This document shows, one piece after another, positions 1 through 9,616 of a stretch of 64,000 bases of DNA. Source of the stretch: Megascapheus bottae (lineage: Eukaryota > Chordata > Mammalia > Rodentia > Geomyidae). The notes under the pieces were generated by a model, which saw only the letters and a list, made by a program, of their open reading frames with translations, made no database searches and was not told the origin of the DNA. The stretch lies in the NCBI GenBank assembly GCA_024803745.1, contig JANJXV010000037.1:6151001-6215000 (forward strand), given 5' to 3'. The position numbers and the translations under genes were made by a program. Position 1 is the stretch's first letter. Every line of letters begins with the position of its first letter.

Positions 1-105
1 TGAAATGCCTAATGTTGATCAAGATGCATTGTGCTCACAAATTGTGATATTGTATTGAAATTTCCTTGTACAACTACTTAAAGATAATAAAAATTAAATT
101 GATGA
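1..105 (+). mobile_element. L1 3' terminal fragment (3'-UTR type F1), cut by window start
   Basis: The stretch ends in an AATAAAAATTAAAT tail and shares the GATCAAGATGCATTGT block with the L1 tail at 41452-41590. Reverse-complement copies of the same end (CAACAAAGCAGTTTATGA type) occur near 17.6, 23.9 and 26.3 kb. I read it as the last ~100 nt of an L1 lineage whose 3' UTR differs from the full-length L1 at 9.6 kb. Its 5' part lies outside the window. Confidence 0.55.
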
Positions 106-855
106 TATATCCACATATAGATTCAAATGCTGCAATGAAGAAAGAAAAGCATAGCAAGGAATTAAAGTGTATTAATAAGAGCTAGAAACATTTTAGACTG
201 GATCACCTGGGCAATCAGAAAATAAATGCCATTTAAGAGCAGATTTTGATGACTGGATAAATTCTGTGCAAGGGAATAGAATTCAGTGGTAGGGACTAGC
301 TAAGCAAATCATGAAAAGGACATGATTTGGAAATAATAAAATTGAAATGTTTGAGAGAGAATGAAATGTCCAGTAAGGATGAAATATATAAAGCAAAGTA
401 AATAGCAATTACAATGAGTGAAAAGAGAGAAGAAAGTAGAAATCTAAAATAACCTTGCTCACTACTAAATTGAACCTGAATTGTAATCTCAGTTTAATGA
501 GAAGGCATTGCAGGGCTTTAATCAAGTAGTCTTCAGTTCAATTTATGTTCAATTTTTGGCTGCTATGGAAAAATACTGACTTTAGATGATCAAGAAAAAG
601 AAAAGAGAGAGGCCATGAACGAAGTCATATAAAAAGAGTCCAGGTGAGGGAAGACAGAGGCTAGGAAGAAAGCAAATAACAGGAATAATAAGAAGTAACT
701 GTATTTGAGACATGTTGAAATTTATGCTGACCAGTTCTAAATGAGTAAATGTAGAAGAAAATGAAATAATATTTAAGGATTGAGCTCAGAGTGATATTTC
801 AATGCTTAAAATTTAGGATATAAGAAAATATCGCTAAAGGATTTCTAAGATAGAG
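106..855. other. AT-rich stretch with no recognisable feature
   Basis: About 750 bp of A-rich single-copy-looking DNA. No long ORF, SINE or microsatellite is visible. Very old repeats could be hidden here. Confidence 0.5.
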
Positions 856-937
856 CCATATATATGAGCCATATATATATGATAATACAATACATATAAT
901 ACATATGATAATATTATATATATATATATATATATAT
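856..937. repeat. (TA)n-rich microsatellite
   Basis: Imperfect TATATA/CATATA sequence becomes a pure (TA)n run at about 913-936. It directly abuts the antisense SINE that begins near 938, so it probably grew at the A-tail end of that SINE. Confidence 0.85.
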
Positions 938-1447
938 TCCTGAGCATTGTCCTTGAGAGATTCAGCTCAAGGCTACCACCCCACCCTTGAGCCAAGCCCC
1001 ACTTCCTGTTTTCTAGAGGTTAATTGGAGATAAGAGTCTCAGATCCAAGACATGTGAAAGGGTATCAATGTATGTGAATTAATGCACCTTCTATCTGGCA
1101 AATATCATGTAACCCTTTTATTAATTACAATAAAAAATATCAAAAAAAAAGACTGAGAACACAACTTTGGGTGTGGACATGGAGACTTAGAAACTGAGCC
1201 CCAGCTCCAGTAGTTGGAGAAGTACTTTCTCTTCCCTTGAGAGTTATTTGCTAGTTTTTTTTTCTGGTCTTTCTGTATGCAATTTTAATTGTTTTTAATA
1301 AAAAGTTTTTATTAGGTTGTTTTTTTTAAAAATAAAAAAAAAAGAGTCTCAGGTCCTTTTATGCCTGGGCTGGCTTTGAACCTTATCCTCAGATCTCAGC
1401 ATCCTGAGTAGCTAGGATTACAGGTGTGAGCCACTGCTACAAGCTAC
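938..1447 (-). mobile_element. B1/Geo-type SINE, antisense, split by an L1 insertion
   Basis: The Geo-like half (TTCAGCTCAAGGCTACCA, reverse strand) lies at 938-1046. The 7SL/B1-like half (CTGAGTAGCTAGGATTACAG, reverse complement of the CCTGTAATCC B1 motif) lies at 1357-1447. The SINE is interrupted at 1047-1341 by an L1 tail, and the 15-bp AAGAGTCTCA(G/A)(A/G)TCC-type sequence occurs on both sides (1032-1046, 1342-1356). Joined across the insertion the element has the usual SINE length. Confidence 0.8.
1047..1341 (+). mobile_element. 5'-truncated L1 with apparent 3' transduction
   Basis: Positions 1047-1150 match the last ~100 nt of the L1 at 9.6-16.9 kb (AAGGGTATCAATGTATGTGA, CTTCTATCTGGCAAATATCA, ending AATAAAAAATATC plus an A run). 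A further ~190 bp unrelated to L1 follows (1151-1341), with its own AATAAA at 1297-1302 and a second A-rich tail. The TSD comes only after this second tail. This is the structure expected when transcription reads through the L1 poly(A) signal and flanking DNA is co-mobilised. Both TSD copies sit in the host SINE. Confidence 0.7.
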
Positions 1448-1469
1448 AATAAAATATTTCATTACATAG

Positions 1470-1678
1470 GTCTAGGCACTGGAAACTGATGCCTATAATC
1501 GTAGATACTCAAGAGACTGAAATTTAAGGTTCATGGTTCAAAAACAGCCTAGACAGGAAAGTGTGTGAGATTCTTATCTCCAGTAAATCATTGTGGCCGT
1601 GGCTTAAATGGCATTATCCTTGAGCAGAAAAGCTCAGGGTCAGTACCCAGGCCCTGAATTTAAGTCCCAGTATTAGTA

Positions 1679-1680
<2 letters not shown>
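1470..1680 (+). mobile_element. B1/Geo-type SINE, sense, diverged
   Basis: The B1-like left part (ATGCCTATAATCGTAGATAC, GATTCTTATCTCCAGTAAAT) is followed by the Geo-like right part (GGCTTAAATGGCATTATCC, CCAGGCCCTGAATTTAAGTCC). The 3' tail has been replaced by the (CA)n run that follows. Confidence 0.75.
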
Positions 1681-1718
<38 letters not shown>

Positions 1719-1821
1719 ATATATGTACAACATGTGTGTATATATAAATATATATAAGCATATATACACTACTTATATACATATGTGTGTTTGTACATAT
1801 ATATTCACATACACACACATA

Positions 1822-1865
<44 letters not shown>
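1679..1865. repeat. (CA)n / TATG-rich / (TC)n compound microsatellite
   Basis: Pure (CA)n at ~1679-1716, then mixed TATA/TGTA sequence, then (TC)n at ~1825-1865. It lies exactly between the tail of one SINE and the head of the next, which fits growth from a SINE A-tail. Confidence 0.9.
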
Positions 1866-1866
<1 letters not shown>

Positions 1867-1876
1867 ATTTAAAAAT

Positions 1877-2113
1877 TAGCTGGGTGTTAGTGGCTTATGC
1901 CTGTAATAATAGCTACACAGGAGGATGAGATCTTAAGTTCACAGTTCGAGGTCAGGCTGGGAATGAAAATCAATGAGACACTTATTTTCAATTAGCCACC
2001 AAAAAGCCCAAAGTGGAGCTGTGATAACTTTGAGGAAATAAATAAATAAATAAACACAGGGACACTTTCAGGAGTTGAGTTCAAGTCACTAACAATCACC
2101 AAAAAAAAAAAAA

Positions 2114-2114
<1 letters not shown>
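1877..2114 (+). mobile_element. B1/Geo-type SINE, sense
   Basis: Starts with a 7SL/B1-like head (TTAGCTGGGTGTTAGTGGC, TATGCCTGTAATAATAGC) and passes through TTTTCAATTAGCCACCA into a diverged Geo-like part. An (AAAT)n stretch at ~2035-2055 replaces part of the right monomer. Ends in a pure A run at 2100-2114. Confidence 0.7.
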
Positions 2115-2164
<50 letters not shown>

Positions 2165-2185
2165 TATATACATACACACACACGC
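2101..2185. repeat. A-run / (TA)n / (CA)n compound microsatellite
   Basis: The SINE A-tail runs directly into (TA)n and then (CA)n (to ~2161), followed by CATA/CACA remnants. This is a second example here of a microsatellite growing from a retroposon tail. Confidence 0.9.
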
Positions 2186-2264
2186 AGATGCATATCATAG
2201 ATAAGATTATAATATATATGTGTATTATGGTAAATAAGAATCCCAACCTTCCTCTTGATAAATG

Positions 2265-2435
2265 CATGAGCTTACATGTGAGTTAAGCTTTCTGAGATAA
2301 TGCCATAAAATGGGGATGACAGTTGGTCTTTCTTTTATGAGAAGTGGAAAATTCTATAATGTACATAAGAATCTATGACAGTTTCTCAGCCATGGTAAGC
2401 ACTCAATAATTGAGGGGAATTACCGTCATTAGTCT
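2265..2435 (+). mobile_element. Probable MIR remnant, sense
   Basis: Contains MIR-like blocks in the correct order: AAAATGGGGATGACAG, then the tail CATGGTAAGCACTCAATAAT. MIRs are ancient tRNA-derived SINEs found across mammals. Similarity is weak in between, so the ends are approximate. Confidence 0.5.
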
Positions 2436-3300
2436 TTAGTGTTTGACTGCTAATATCTTCTCCAGTCAGTGCAATGGCCTGTTAGGATTTCAGCAGATGC
2501 AAAGAGAACAATTTCTGTCTTGACTGCCTTTTCCTTTGTGAGATTCTTGTTCTGAGCCAGACCCTAATGCCCTTTTCCATTTCAAAGCACCACGGGGGAG
2601 ATGGCCTGGAGGCTGGAGCAGCTGTGTGCCAAGTCTCACACAGGAACCTATTGAGTTAATGTCATTTTAAACATAGTTTTCTTATGTGTAAATTAGCTTG
2701 CAGATTTTCAAGCTTCCTACCACTAATTACTAGATTAGCTAGAGTTACCCTGCAGGGAAAGCAGAAAAGAGGAAGACAAACATGGCATTCTTATATGAAT
2801 GCTCATTTACATAGTTCATACAAAGCTTAGCTCACAGAGAGACAGATCCCCACTTCTCCTAGTTAAATTTAATATGGCATTTAAAGCTATACACAAGAAT
2901 ATTAAGCAACAAATCAGCCCAAACCTACAATTAATCATAATCTAAAGTCAGCTCAAGTGAATAGAGAACTAAACAATTAAATCTTTTAACATTTAGCTCT
3001 CCTTTTGACCCAGACAAGATGGCAAGATAATTTCTACCTCATAAAATGCTGGCAGAAAATTCAGCAGAGAAGCTTTGGTAAGAAATTTTGGCATGAACAA
3101 TTCTTGCTACATAGTGACGTGGTATCAGTATCTAAATTTAAATCCCAATTTGTATTAGCTGACTTGCTAAATGTATTCACCAGAACAATTATATGTGCAG
3201 GAAGAACAGTGTAAACAATTGTATGCCGTGCTATAGGAAACACTGAGAAATGATTTTAGGTATCCTTGGGTGGAAGGGCTCAATGGATAATATAAAGAGC

Positions 3301-3303
<3 letters not shown>
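2436..3303. other. Single-copy stretch, no gene seen
   Basis: Mixed-composition unique-looking DNA. The block 2460-2760 is less AT-rich than its surroundings and contains TAATTACTAGATTAGCT. No ORF longer than ~70 codons has coding character. Confidence 0.45.

Positions 3304-3378
<75 letters not shown>
3304..3378. repeat. (TC)n microsatellite
   Basis: Roughly 37 uninterrupted TC units, followed by a pyrimidine-rich degraded flank to ~3460. An open frame through it gives only a Ser-Leu repeat and is not a gene. Confidence 0.95.
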
Positions 3379-3381
<3 letters not shown>

Positions 3382-3789
3382 GTTTTTTCTCTGTTTTGGT
3401 TTCTGTCTCAGTCTCTATTTCCTCTCTTCCTTTTTTTTAATCCTGCTCTCTGCCTGTCTCATTAACTCTTTTCTATTTACAACACTCTTGGATTAGATAT
3501 AAAATAAAATTTCTTCAAAGGCTTCCATGGAAGGCTTGACACCAGCTCTTAGTTACACTGAGCAGTGACCAGAACATGAGAATGCTAACTTCACCAGTGA
3601 GTTAATTCACTGAATGTGAGTCTGCCTTTCAAGTGTATAGCTCATCTCCAGTCTCTTCTTTGCTTTTATACAGCAGCATTCCACTGAGAGTCATACATGT
3701 AGCATTGGTTTTACAAGCATACAAAATCTATGTAATGGACATTTCCACCAAGCTTTCATGACCAGAAATCCTGGGGTTAATTCTTTGCT

Positions 3790-4460
3790 GGGAGCAACTC
3801 ATGAAGCTCTGAGATTGAAGAAGCTGTGGTGGAGACTCCAGGATGGGAGACGCTAGGAATGTGGAACATTTGCCAACAAAAGCCCCAGGCAGTGAGTTGA
3901 GCCATTTCCAAGAGAGTCCATGTGAGTTGCAAATGGCAAGGCCAGACGAACAGAGCTGTTTAACCCTTCAAGGTGTATATATTAAGTCACCAAGGACCTT
4001 GGATATCACATACGGAGATACTAGATTTAATGTTCAGTCTTTTGGATTTGGGTCTTTTACTATTACTTTTTATATTTATAAATTTACCTATGAGAGTGTG
4101 TACCCTATTTCATCACTCTTGGGAGTGTTATACATGTCTTTATTCTTTAGGGGATCATAACTAATGTTTCCCAGGAAAATTTCCACTTGGGTTTTTGGGT
4201 GAGGTTGGAACTAGTAGGACTCTGGAAGCTCTTAGAGGTAGATTAAATACACTTTGAATTAAGAATGTTCCGGGTTAGGGGAAGAATGTTACAGATTGAG
4301 TATACCCCTGACCTCTTTCCCACCACATCCCCCTGTGGAGGAAGTTTGGCCCCTGCAGGTAAGCCATTGAGTGGTAATTGGATCATCTGGGCTCCTACCT
4401 AATTGAAGCTTGTTATAGCTTTATAATAATATTGAAAATAAAATTTTAAATCAGCCCTCC
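3790..4460 (+). mobile_element. Possible ERVL-MaLR remnant (3' internal region plus partial LTR)
   Basis: Positions 4284-4440 read like a MaLR LTR start: TGTTACAGATTGAGTATACC, then GGTAATTGGATCATCTGGGC and CTCCTACCTAATTGAA, the order known in MLT1/ORR1-type LTRs. An AATAAA lies at ~4437. The ~490 bp upstream resembles the non-coding 3' end of MaLR internal sequence (TTTTGGATTTGGGTCTTTTA). No retroviral protein frame remains: it is a heavily decayed fossil and the second LTR is not visible. A different old LTR class is possible. Confidence 0.35.
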
Positions 4461-4484
4461 AATTTTTCTTGTTTTTTCATGATT

Positions 4485-4670
4485 TTAAGCTATTTAGCAT
4501 CCATTAAAATTCCATATGATTTTGTGAATCAATATTTCCATTACTCACAAAATGGCTGCTGGAATTTTAATGGAGTATGCATTAAGTCTATAGAGTAGGT
4601 TTTCCAATTTATGAAAATAGAATAACTTTCTGTTCATTTAGATTTTTTACATTTTCCCTCAGCGGAGCAT
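4485..4670 (-). mobile_element. Ancient L1 ORF2 fragment, antisense
   Basis: ATGCATTAAGTCTATAGAGT followed by TTCCAATTTATGAAAATAGA matches the antisense L1 ORF2 pattern (in sense: ...TGGATTGG...CATTCAATGC...CCATATG...). Too diverged for a family call. It contains the hairpin at 4490-4583. Confidence 0.45.
4490..4583. repeat. Perfect 14-bp inverted repeat inside a longer hairpin
   Basis: CCATTAAAATTCCA at 4501-4514 is the exact reverse complement of TGGAATTTTAATGG at 4560-4573. Inside it ATTTTGTGA (4519-4527) pairs with TCACAAAAT (4555-4563 region), and outside it GCAT pairs with ATGC across a 3-nt bulge. A long stem-loop can form in DNA or RNA. Confidence 0.8.
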
Positions 4671-4699
4671 GGAATTTTCTCTCTGCTGCATGGGTTCAC

Positions 4700-6100
4700 A
4701 GAACATTAACTTTACACACGAATGTAAAGGAGCATTTGCTTTCTCTCTGTGATTTTCCAGATTCATACCAATCGCCTGTGTTCTCTGTGTCATTTTGCTT
4801 TGCCACCTAGTTAGTAAGATACGTTTTGAGACTCCATATATTGTTTATTGTTTCCTTGACATGACTTCATTTAGACAAAGCAGAACAAGCAAAGTATCCA
4901 AGAGGCTGCTGTTACCACAGCTGACCATCTCTTTACATCTACCTCTGTCACCAGGAAAAGAATGATGGTGATCTGGAATGGTAGGGGGTGGTTTTGCCCA
5001 TCTTGCCACCCTCTTTTTGGTCCATCTGTCAGAGAGATAGAGAGGGACTGGAGGAATGGGATAATTTATATATACCTTCTGTGTAACTCCAAAATCCAGG
5101 TTACTCTACAAACTAAATCAAGACAAGGAAAGAATGAGCAACTATTAGCTTTGGGGTCCAGCCCTAAAAAAAAAAAAAGAAATTGAAAACTGACACTCCT
5201 ATAATCTAAATAAGAAGTGGTGTGGCAAAGTGAAAACCTGTGATTCTTCTTAGCTCTACCAGAGAAGCAATATGATAATGCCAGTCATCATCTTAAACTT
5301 GGGAAAGATTTGTACACTGGGAAATATACAATTTCCAGAATTGCCTTATCCTATAAGCTGTAAGGACCACATATTTTCCTAGTAATTTTCATTAATTTTC
5401 AGTCCTGCATATTATAAGAGTGAAAACCCCTAAGAGAGTCATACTCACAGGAAGTAACTCCATTTTTTTGTGAGTTTTACTTCCTGAAACCCCACCAACA
5501 TACCCTGGAAAGGATTTGACAGATGTGACACTACCCTTGTGAGAAAGGCAAATGATCCTGAGAAACTTCCAGATTTAGGAATTTGAAATTCCACTCCACT
5601 CTAGCAAGTTGCAAACTTTCACCTCTTCCAACAACAAAAAAGGATGTTCATAATCAACTGGCCTTCAAGAAAATGGGTTGAAGATAGTGCAGTCAAAAAA
5701 AAAAATAGGTGAAAGGGAGAGAAAAAAACTCTGCTTCCAGCATAGGCCTTGAAATACTGTTAACAATCACATCCCCTTGATGCAGAATATATTGACACCA
5801 TTGACACATACAGTTTAACCATACAGTTAAACCATACCAACCAGTACAAAGATGGTAGAAGAAAACCTGAAAATGTGCAAAAGAAAGATTTTCTTTCAGG
5901 ACCAGTGCAAAGCAAAAGCTCAAAGACAGCAAGGGAGACTAATAGAAAGGAAGTAACAACATTAAACACAATCCCAATGTCTTTCTGGATCAATGAGGTA
6001 CTCATCTTAAAGCCCCATTTACCTGAGTAACCAGAAGAGAATCACACAAGCATATAGGCATTTACACCTGAAATAAAATAATCCAAAACAAACCAGAAGC
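4700..6100. other. Unassigned stretch
   Basis: Mostly single-copy-looking. It includes an A-run at ~5167-5178, another at ~5695-5706, and a short direct repeat around 5810-5840 (ACAGTTTAACCAT / ACAGTTAAACCAT). I could not assign it to a repeat family and see no coding exon. Confidence 0.4.
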
Positions 6101-6104
6101 CCAA

Positions 6105-6195
6105 AAAAATGAAAGAAAGGTAGAAAAGGAAGGAAAAAAATAGAAGGAAGGAAAAGGATGGAAAGAAATTTAAAAAGGAAGAAAAATAGGAAAAA
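6105..6195. repeat. Purine-rich low-complexity tract
   Basis: GAAAGG/GGAAGGAAAA-type imperfect repeats on the + strand for about 90 bp. Confidence 0.7.
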
Positions 6196-6199
6196 GTTA

Positions 6200-6955
6200 G
6201 TCTGACTAGCCTGACATCCTTATCCTAAATCTCTAGAGCAGTGCTTACGTCTATGAATTGTCCCACCTTACATTCTCCCTCTGTCCAGTTGTAACTCATT
6301 TGTCAGGTGCCAGGGTCTTGAGTGTACTCCCCTCATGATCTTACTCTCTTTGTTTCTGTAGGTGTGATCCATTTTATACATTATCAATACCTTATTAGTT
6401 GCTTTTAATCATTAGTGTCTTTCTTACCAACCCCTATAAGACAATTTTAGCATTTCTAAGACCCATTCCTAGCGTATAAGTAGGTGTCATGTCTTTGGCT
6501 AGAGGTTCCCCTCCACAGTTGGTTGTTGTCGCTGTAAAATAAGGATCCTCGGTTTAACTGGTGTTATCTTGTCCATGTGGTGAATGATAGGGGAACAGGG
6601 TTTAACTGGGCCTTCTTGCCTTCCTGGTGGAGGAAGTTGAGTTCTACCACTCTGATGATGGACATGCCTGAATTCCTATAGGCAGGGGCAGAGACATGTA
6701 GGCTAATGGACCTGCTAGTCTTGGGTCATGAACTCTCAAGCTCCCTGTGATCTTACCTCCTGACCAGAACCTTATTTAGGCCCTGACCAGCTTAGACACC
6801 ATTAGCCAAGCTGCATGTCTTCTGGCTCTCCTCTGGTCATCATGGAATTCCACTTCAGCTCTCCATTGGAATTGATCTGGTTTGTTAGTATTGCTAAGTG
6901 TATTGGAGAGGCTGCAGATTGTTAGGTCAGGAGTCAACCTGCAGCCAACAGATTT
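6200..6955. other. Unassigned stretch of more balanced base composition
   Basis: Noticeably less AT-rich than its surroundings and without SINE or L1 signatures I recognise. It could be an old LTR or unique sequence. No ORF with coding character. Confidence 0.4.
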
Positions 6956-6957
6956 CC

Positions 6958-7032
6958 AATAAAGGAAGGGAGGGAGAGAGGGAGGGAGAAGGGAGGGAAG
7001 GAACGAGGAAGGGAGGGAAGGAGAGAAGAAAA
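6958..7032. repeat. (GGGA)n-type purine microsatellite
   Basis: Imperfect GGGA/GGAA repeats over about 75 bp, all purine on the + strand. Confidence 0.85.
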
Positions 7033-7179
7033 TTACACACTATCTGAAGAAACAGAGCAAACATCATAACTAGAGTCAAATATAAAACCAATATTGAAGT
7101 TACTGATAGAGCATAGAAAATAAGCATTCCATATGATAAAGGCTTACTACTGAAGTCGACAACAAGTAAACACTGTTGC

Positions 7180-7720
7180 AGAGATCAACCAAAAGATAGA
7201 AACTATAAGAAAGAATCCGAAGAAAATTGTAGGAAAGAAACAAGACAACAACAGAAATTATGAGTGGCTTTTGGGGCTTGTCAGTCACATTGACACATCT
7301 GAGGAAAAGAACAGTGAACTTGCAGACAAAACCATAGAAACCTTCAGCACTGAAATACAAAAAAAAGAATAAAATCATTGTTTAAAACTGTGGGATATCC
7401 AATAAATGTGAGACAAAAAAAAATTGGCAACGCCTAGTCATAATCAGAACACCAGAAGGATCATGAACATAGAACTTAAAAGAATAAATATTTTATGTTA
7501 TTTTGTCTGTAAGCATTCCAAAATCAATGGCAGACTCAAAAACTACCAAACCAGGAAGTTAAGAGAACACAAGCAAGAGAAAAAGTATTTCCCATGACAA
7601 TGAAACAAGTCCAAAAAGAAATTAACAAAAATATCTAGGCATATCATTTTAACTGCAGAACCTACAGAGGAAAAAAGTATACAACAGACATCTAATCAGA
7701 CATAATGCATGTCAAAAGAG
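7180..7720 (+). mobile_element. Ancient L1/HAL1-like ORF1 remnant, sense
   Basis: ATAATCAGAACACCAGAAGG (7439-7458) and AAATATCTAGGCATATCATT (7629-7648) follow the order of blocks seen in mammalian-wide L1M/HAL1 ORF1 regions. The reading frame is destroyed. Ends are estimates. Confidence 0.4.
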
Positions 7721-7881
7721 AATGGAATTAGATACAACCCCAGATTCACTTCTATTTGGGTTTTTTTTTTGCAGGTTATTTTTTTCCTTTCCAATTGTGC
7801 TTCTATTATTTATTCTTTAGATTCATCAATTGCTTTAAGTGGTTTTATCTGAGTGTTTAATTGTAATCAATAGAGAGGCTT

Positions 7882-7938
7882 TCTCCTCCTCCTCCTTTTC
7901 CTCCTCCTCCTCCTCCTCCTCCTCCTCCTCCTCCTCCT
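7882..7938. repeat. (TCC)n microsatellite
   Basis: About 18 TCC units with one TTTT interruption, in a longer pyrimidine-rich tract, immediately before an antisense SINE. Consistent with origin at the SINE's poly(A) end. Confidence 0.9.
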
Positions 7939-7964
7939 TTTCTTCCTTCTTCAAATTTGTCTTC

Positions 7965-8200
7965 TTTTATGTCAATACTGGGGTTTGAATGCAGTTGCCC
8001 CTTAGCTTTCCTACTCAAGGCTAATGTTCTAATTCTTCACTACTTAAGCCACACCTTCAATTCAGCCTTTTTCTGATTGATTATATATACAACTTTTTCA
8101 AGCTTCCCTGCCTTAGCTGGTTTCAAACCTTAGCACTCAGATCTCAGCTTTCTAAGTAGCTAAGATTGTAGGCATGAACCACAGGTGCTTGACCATACTG
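7965..8200 (-). mobile_element. B1/Geo-type SINE, antisense
   Basis: The Geo-like half (CTACTCAAGGCTAATGTTCT) comes first, then the B1-like half (CAGATCTCAGCTTTCTAAGT, GATTGTAGGCATGAACCACA). No clear TSD remains. Confidence 0.75.
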
Positions 8201-8269
8201 TTGAATGTTGAATAACGTTCAATTTATTTGAGAAAATCCAAAAACAGACCTTCTATTTCAATTCTTAAA

Positions 8270-8370
8270 TAATCTTACAAAGTTAGGTGTAATTTTATTA
8301 ATCTTTCAGGAAACCAACTCAGACAGCTTACAGAGATAAATTCAAATATCACAGCTTGTTAAAGGTTATG
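8270..8370 (-). mobile_element. Possible MIR remnant, antisense
   Basis: TTATTAATCTTTCAGGAAAC and CAGCTTGTTAAAGGTTATGC weakly follow the antisense MIR order. Weak call. Confidence 0.3.
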
Positions 8371-9596
8371 CAAGGAATTCTATTACAAGATCAAAAGAAA
8401 TAATTTTTAGTCTCTTTGTGAGAGACCACAGTGTATCTACCCACATGTGAGCAAGCTGCATGTTTACAAATGTTCATATCTGAAAGCTGAACACTGTGCA
8501 TTTTTCTCAAAAGCTCATCTTCAGTGAGGAAGTAGAACTTTTATTAAATCAACCATCAAACCTACAAAATTAAAAAATTAGTTTTATAAAATACATTATA
8601 CCATTCTCTTTTCTTTTGTGACAAATGGTAAAAGAAAAACTAACAAGGTAAAACAAGAGAAGATAGATAATGAAGTGAGAAATTAGATGCTTATATTTAT
8701 TTTAATTAACTGATGATATTAATAACATATATCTTCTAACTATTTTGACACATTTCATACACTATGTAGCCTGCATGAATCATTTAACTCACAGAAATAT
8801 TTGCTATAGATTTCTGGTAAGTCACCTAATACTGTGTTCCTATTCTTCATTGTACTTCTCAAATGTGTAATTTGTATAAAATTATTTCATTAATGTTTAC
8901 CCTTTGGTAAATTGTGACTTTAATTAGATCCTGGTACTGACTATATTTGCTTGTGATTTTTTTCAGCGATGTCTGCCACATTTTCTGACACAGTACATTT
9001 TTCAAAATGATGTATTGATTGGTAGTTAATTCCTTGAAATGTGTTAGGGTTATTTAGGGTGAGAACTTGAGATGGTTCAGCAAGGGAAAAAGAAATGGAA
9101 GAAAGTATATTTCATTTTGTTTCTAAGGAACCCCCCTGAGTAAATGTGTGTTTAAGGAAGTGAGTGAATGAATGAATAAACTAATAAATGAGTCTAATTA
9201 TTTTATACACTAGATTTAAAGAAACACAAATATAAAATGGGCATAGGCATTGCATAGCTACTGTTGAATTGTAAACAACAGTAAGTGTCACTGTCAAATC
9301 ATTTACCCAAATAAGAACAAGAGACCAGAGTGAATGAAGTGTTTGGATATCAAGCATGAAAAAGCAGTCAATCCTTTCCAGGTTTGGAAAATGGATGGGG
9401 AAGTAAGTTTTGCAAATCTTCACATTTTGAAAGAGGAAGTGAACTTTGAGTGGAAATTGGAAAGATAAGAGGAATTTTTGGGGGGGCATGACATCATCTC
9501 CATACTTTTTCAGACATAAATGCAAGTATCTTTTTACCTAAATCTCACCCCAGAACTACTTTATTCTCTTGGAAGAATGAGTGTGTTACTTATTTC
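8371..9596. other. AT-rich single-copy stretch, the target region of the full-length L1
   Basis: No repeat family recognised. The last bases (9597-9616) form the proposed 5' TSD copy of the L1. Confidence 0.5.
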
Positions 9597-9616
9597 AGAG
9601 AATATTTATGCAGCAG

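Noticed and set aside
3250..3465. 71-codon open frame rich in Ser-Leu
   Set aside because: Translation of the (TC)n microsatellite; no coding character outside it.
3843..4160. 105-codon open frame
   Set aside because: Lies in the probable MaLR internal remnant, which is non-coding; no recognised domain and no retroviral protein similarity that I can see.
7100..7378. 92-codon minus-strand frame with hydrophobic stretches
   Set aside because: Antisense of A-rich ancient L1-like DNA; no start context or homology seen.
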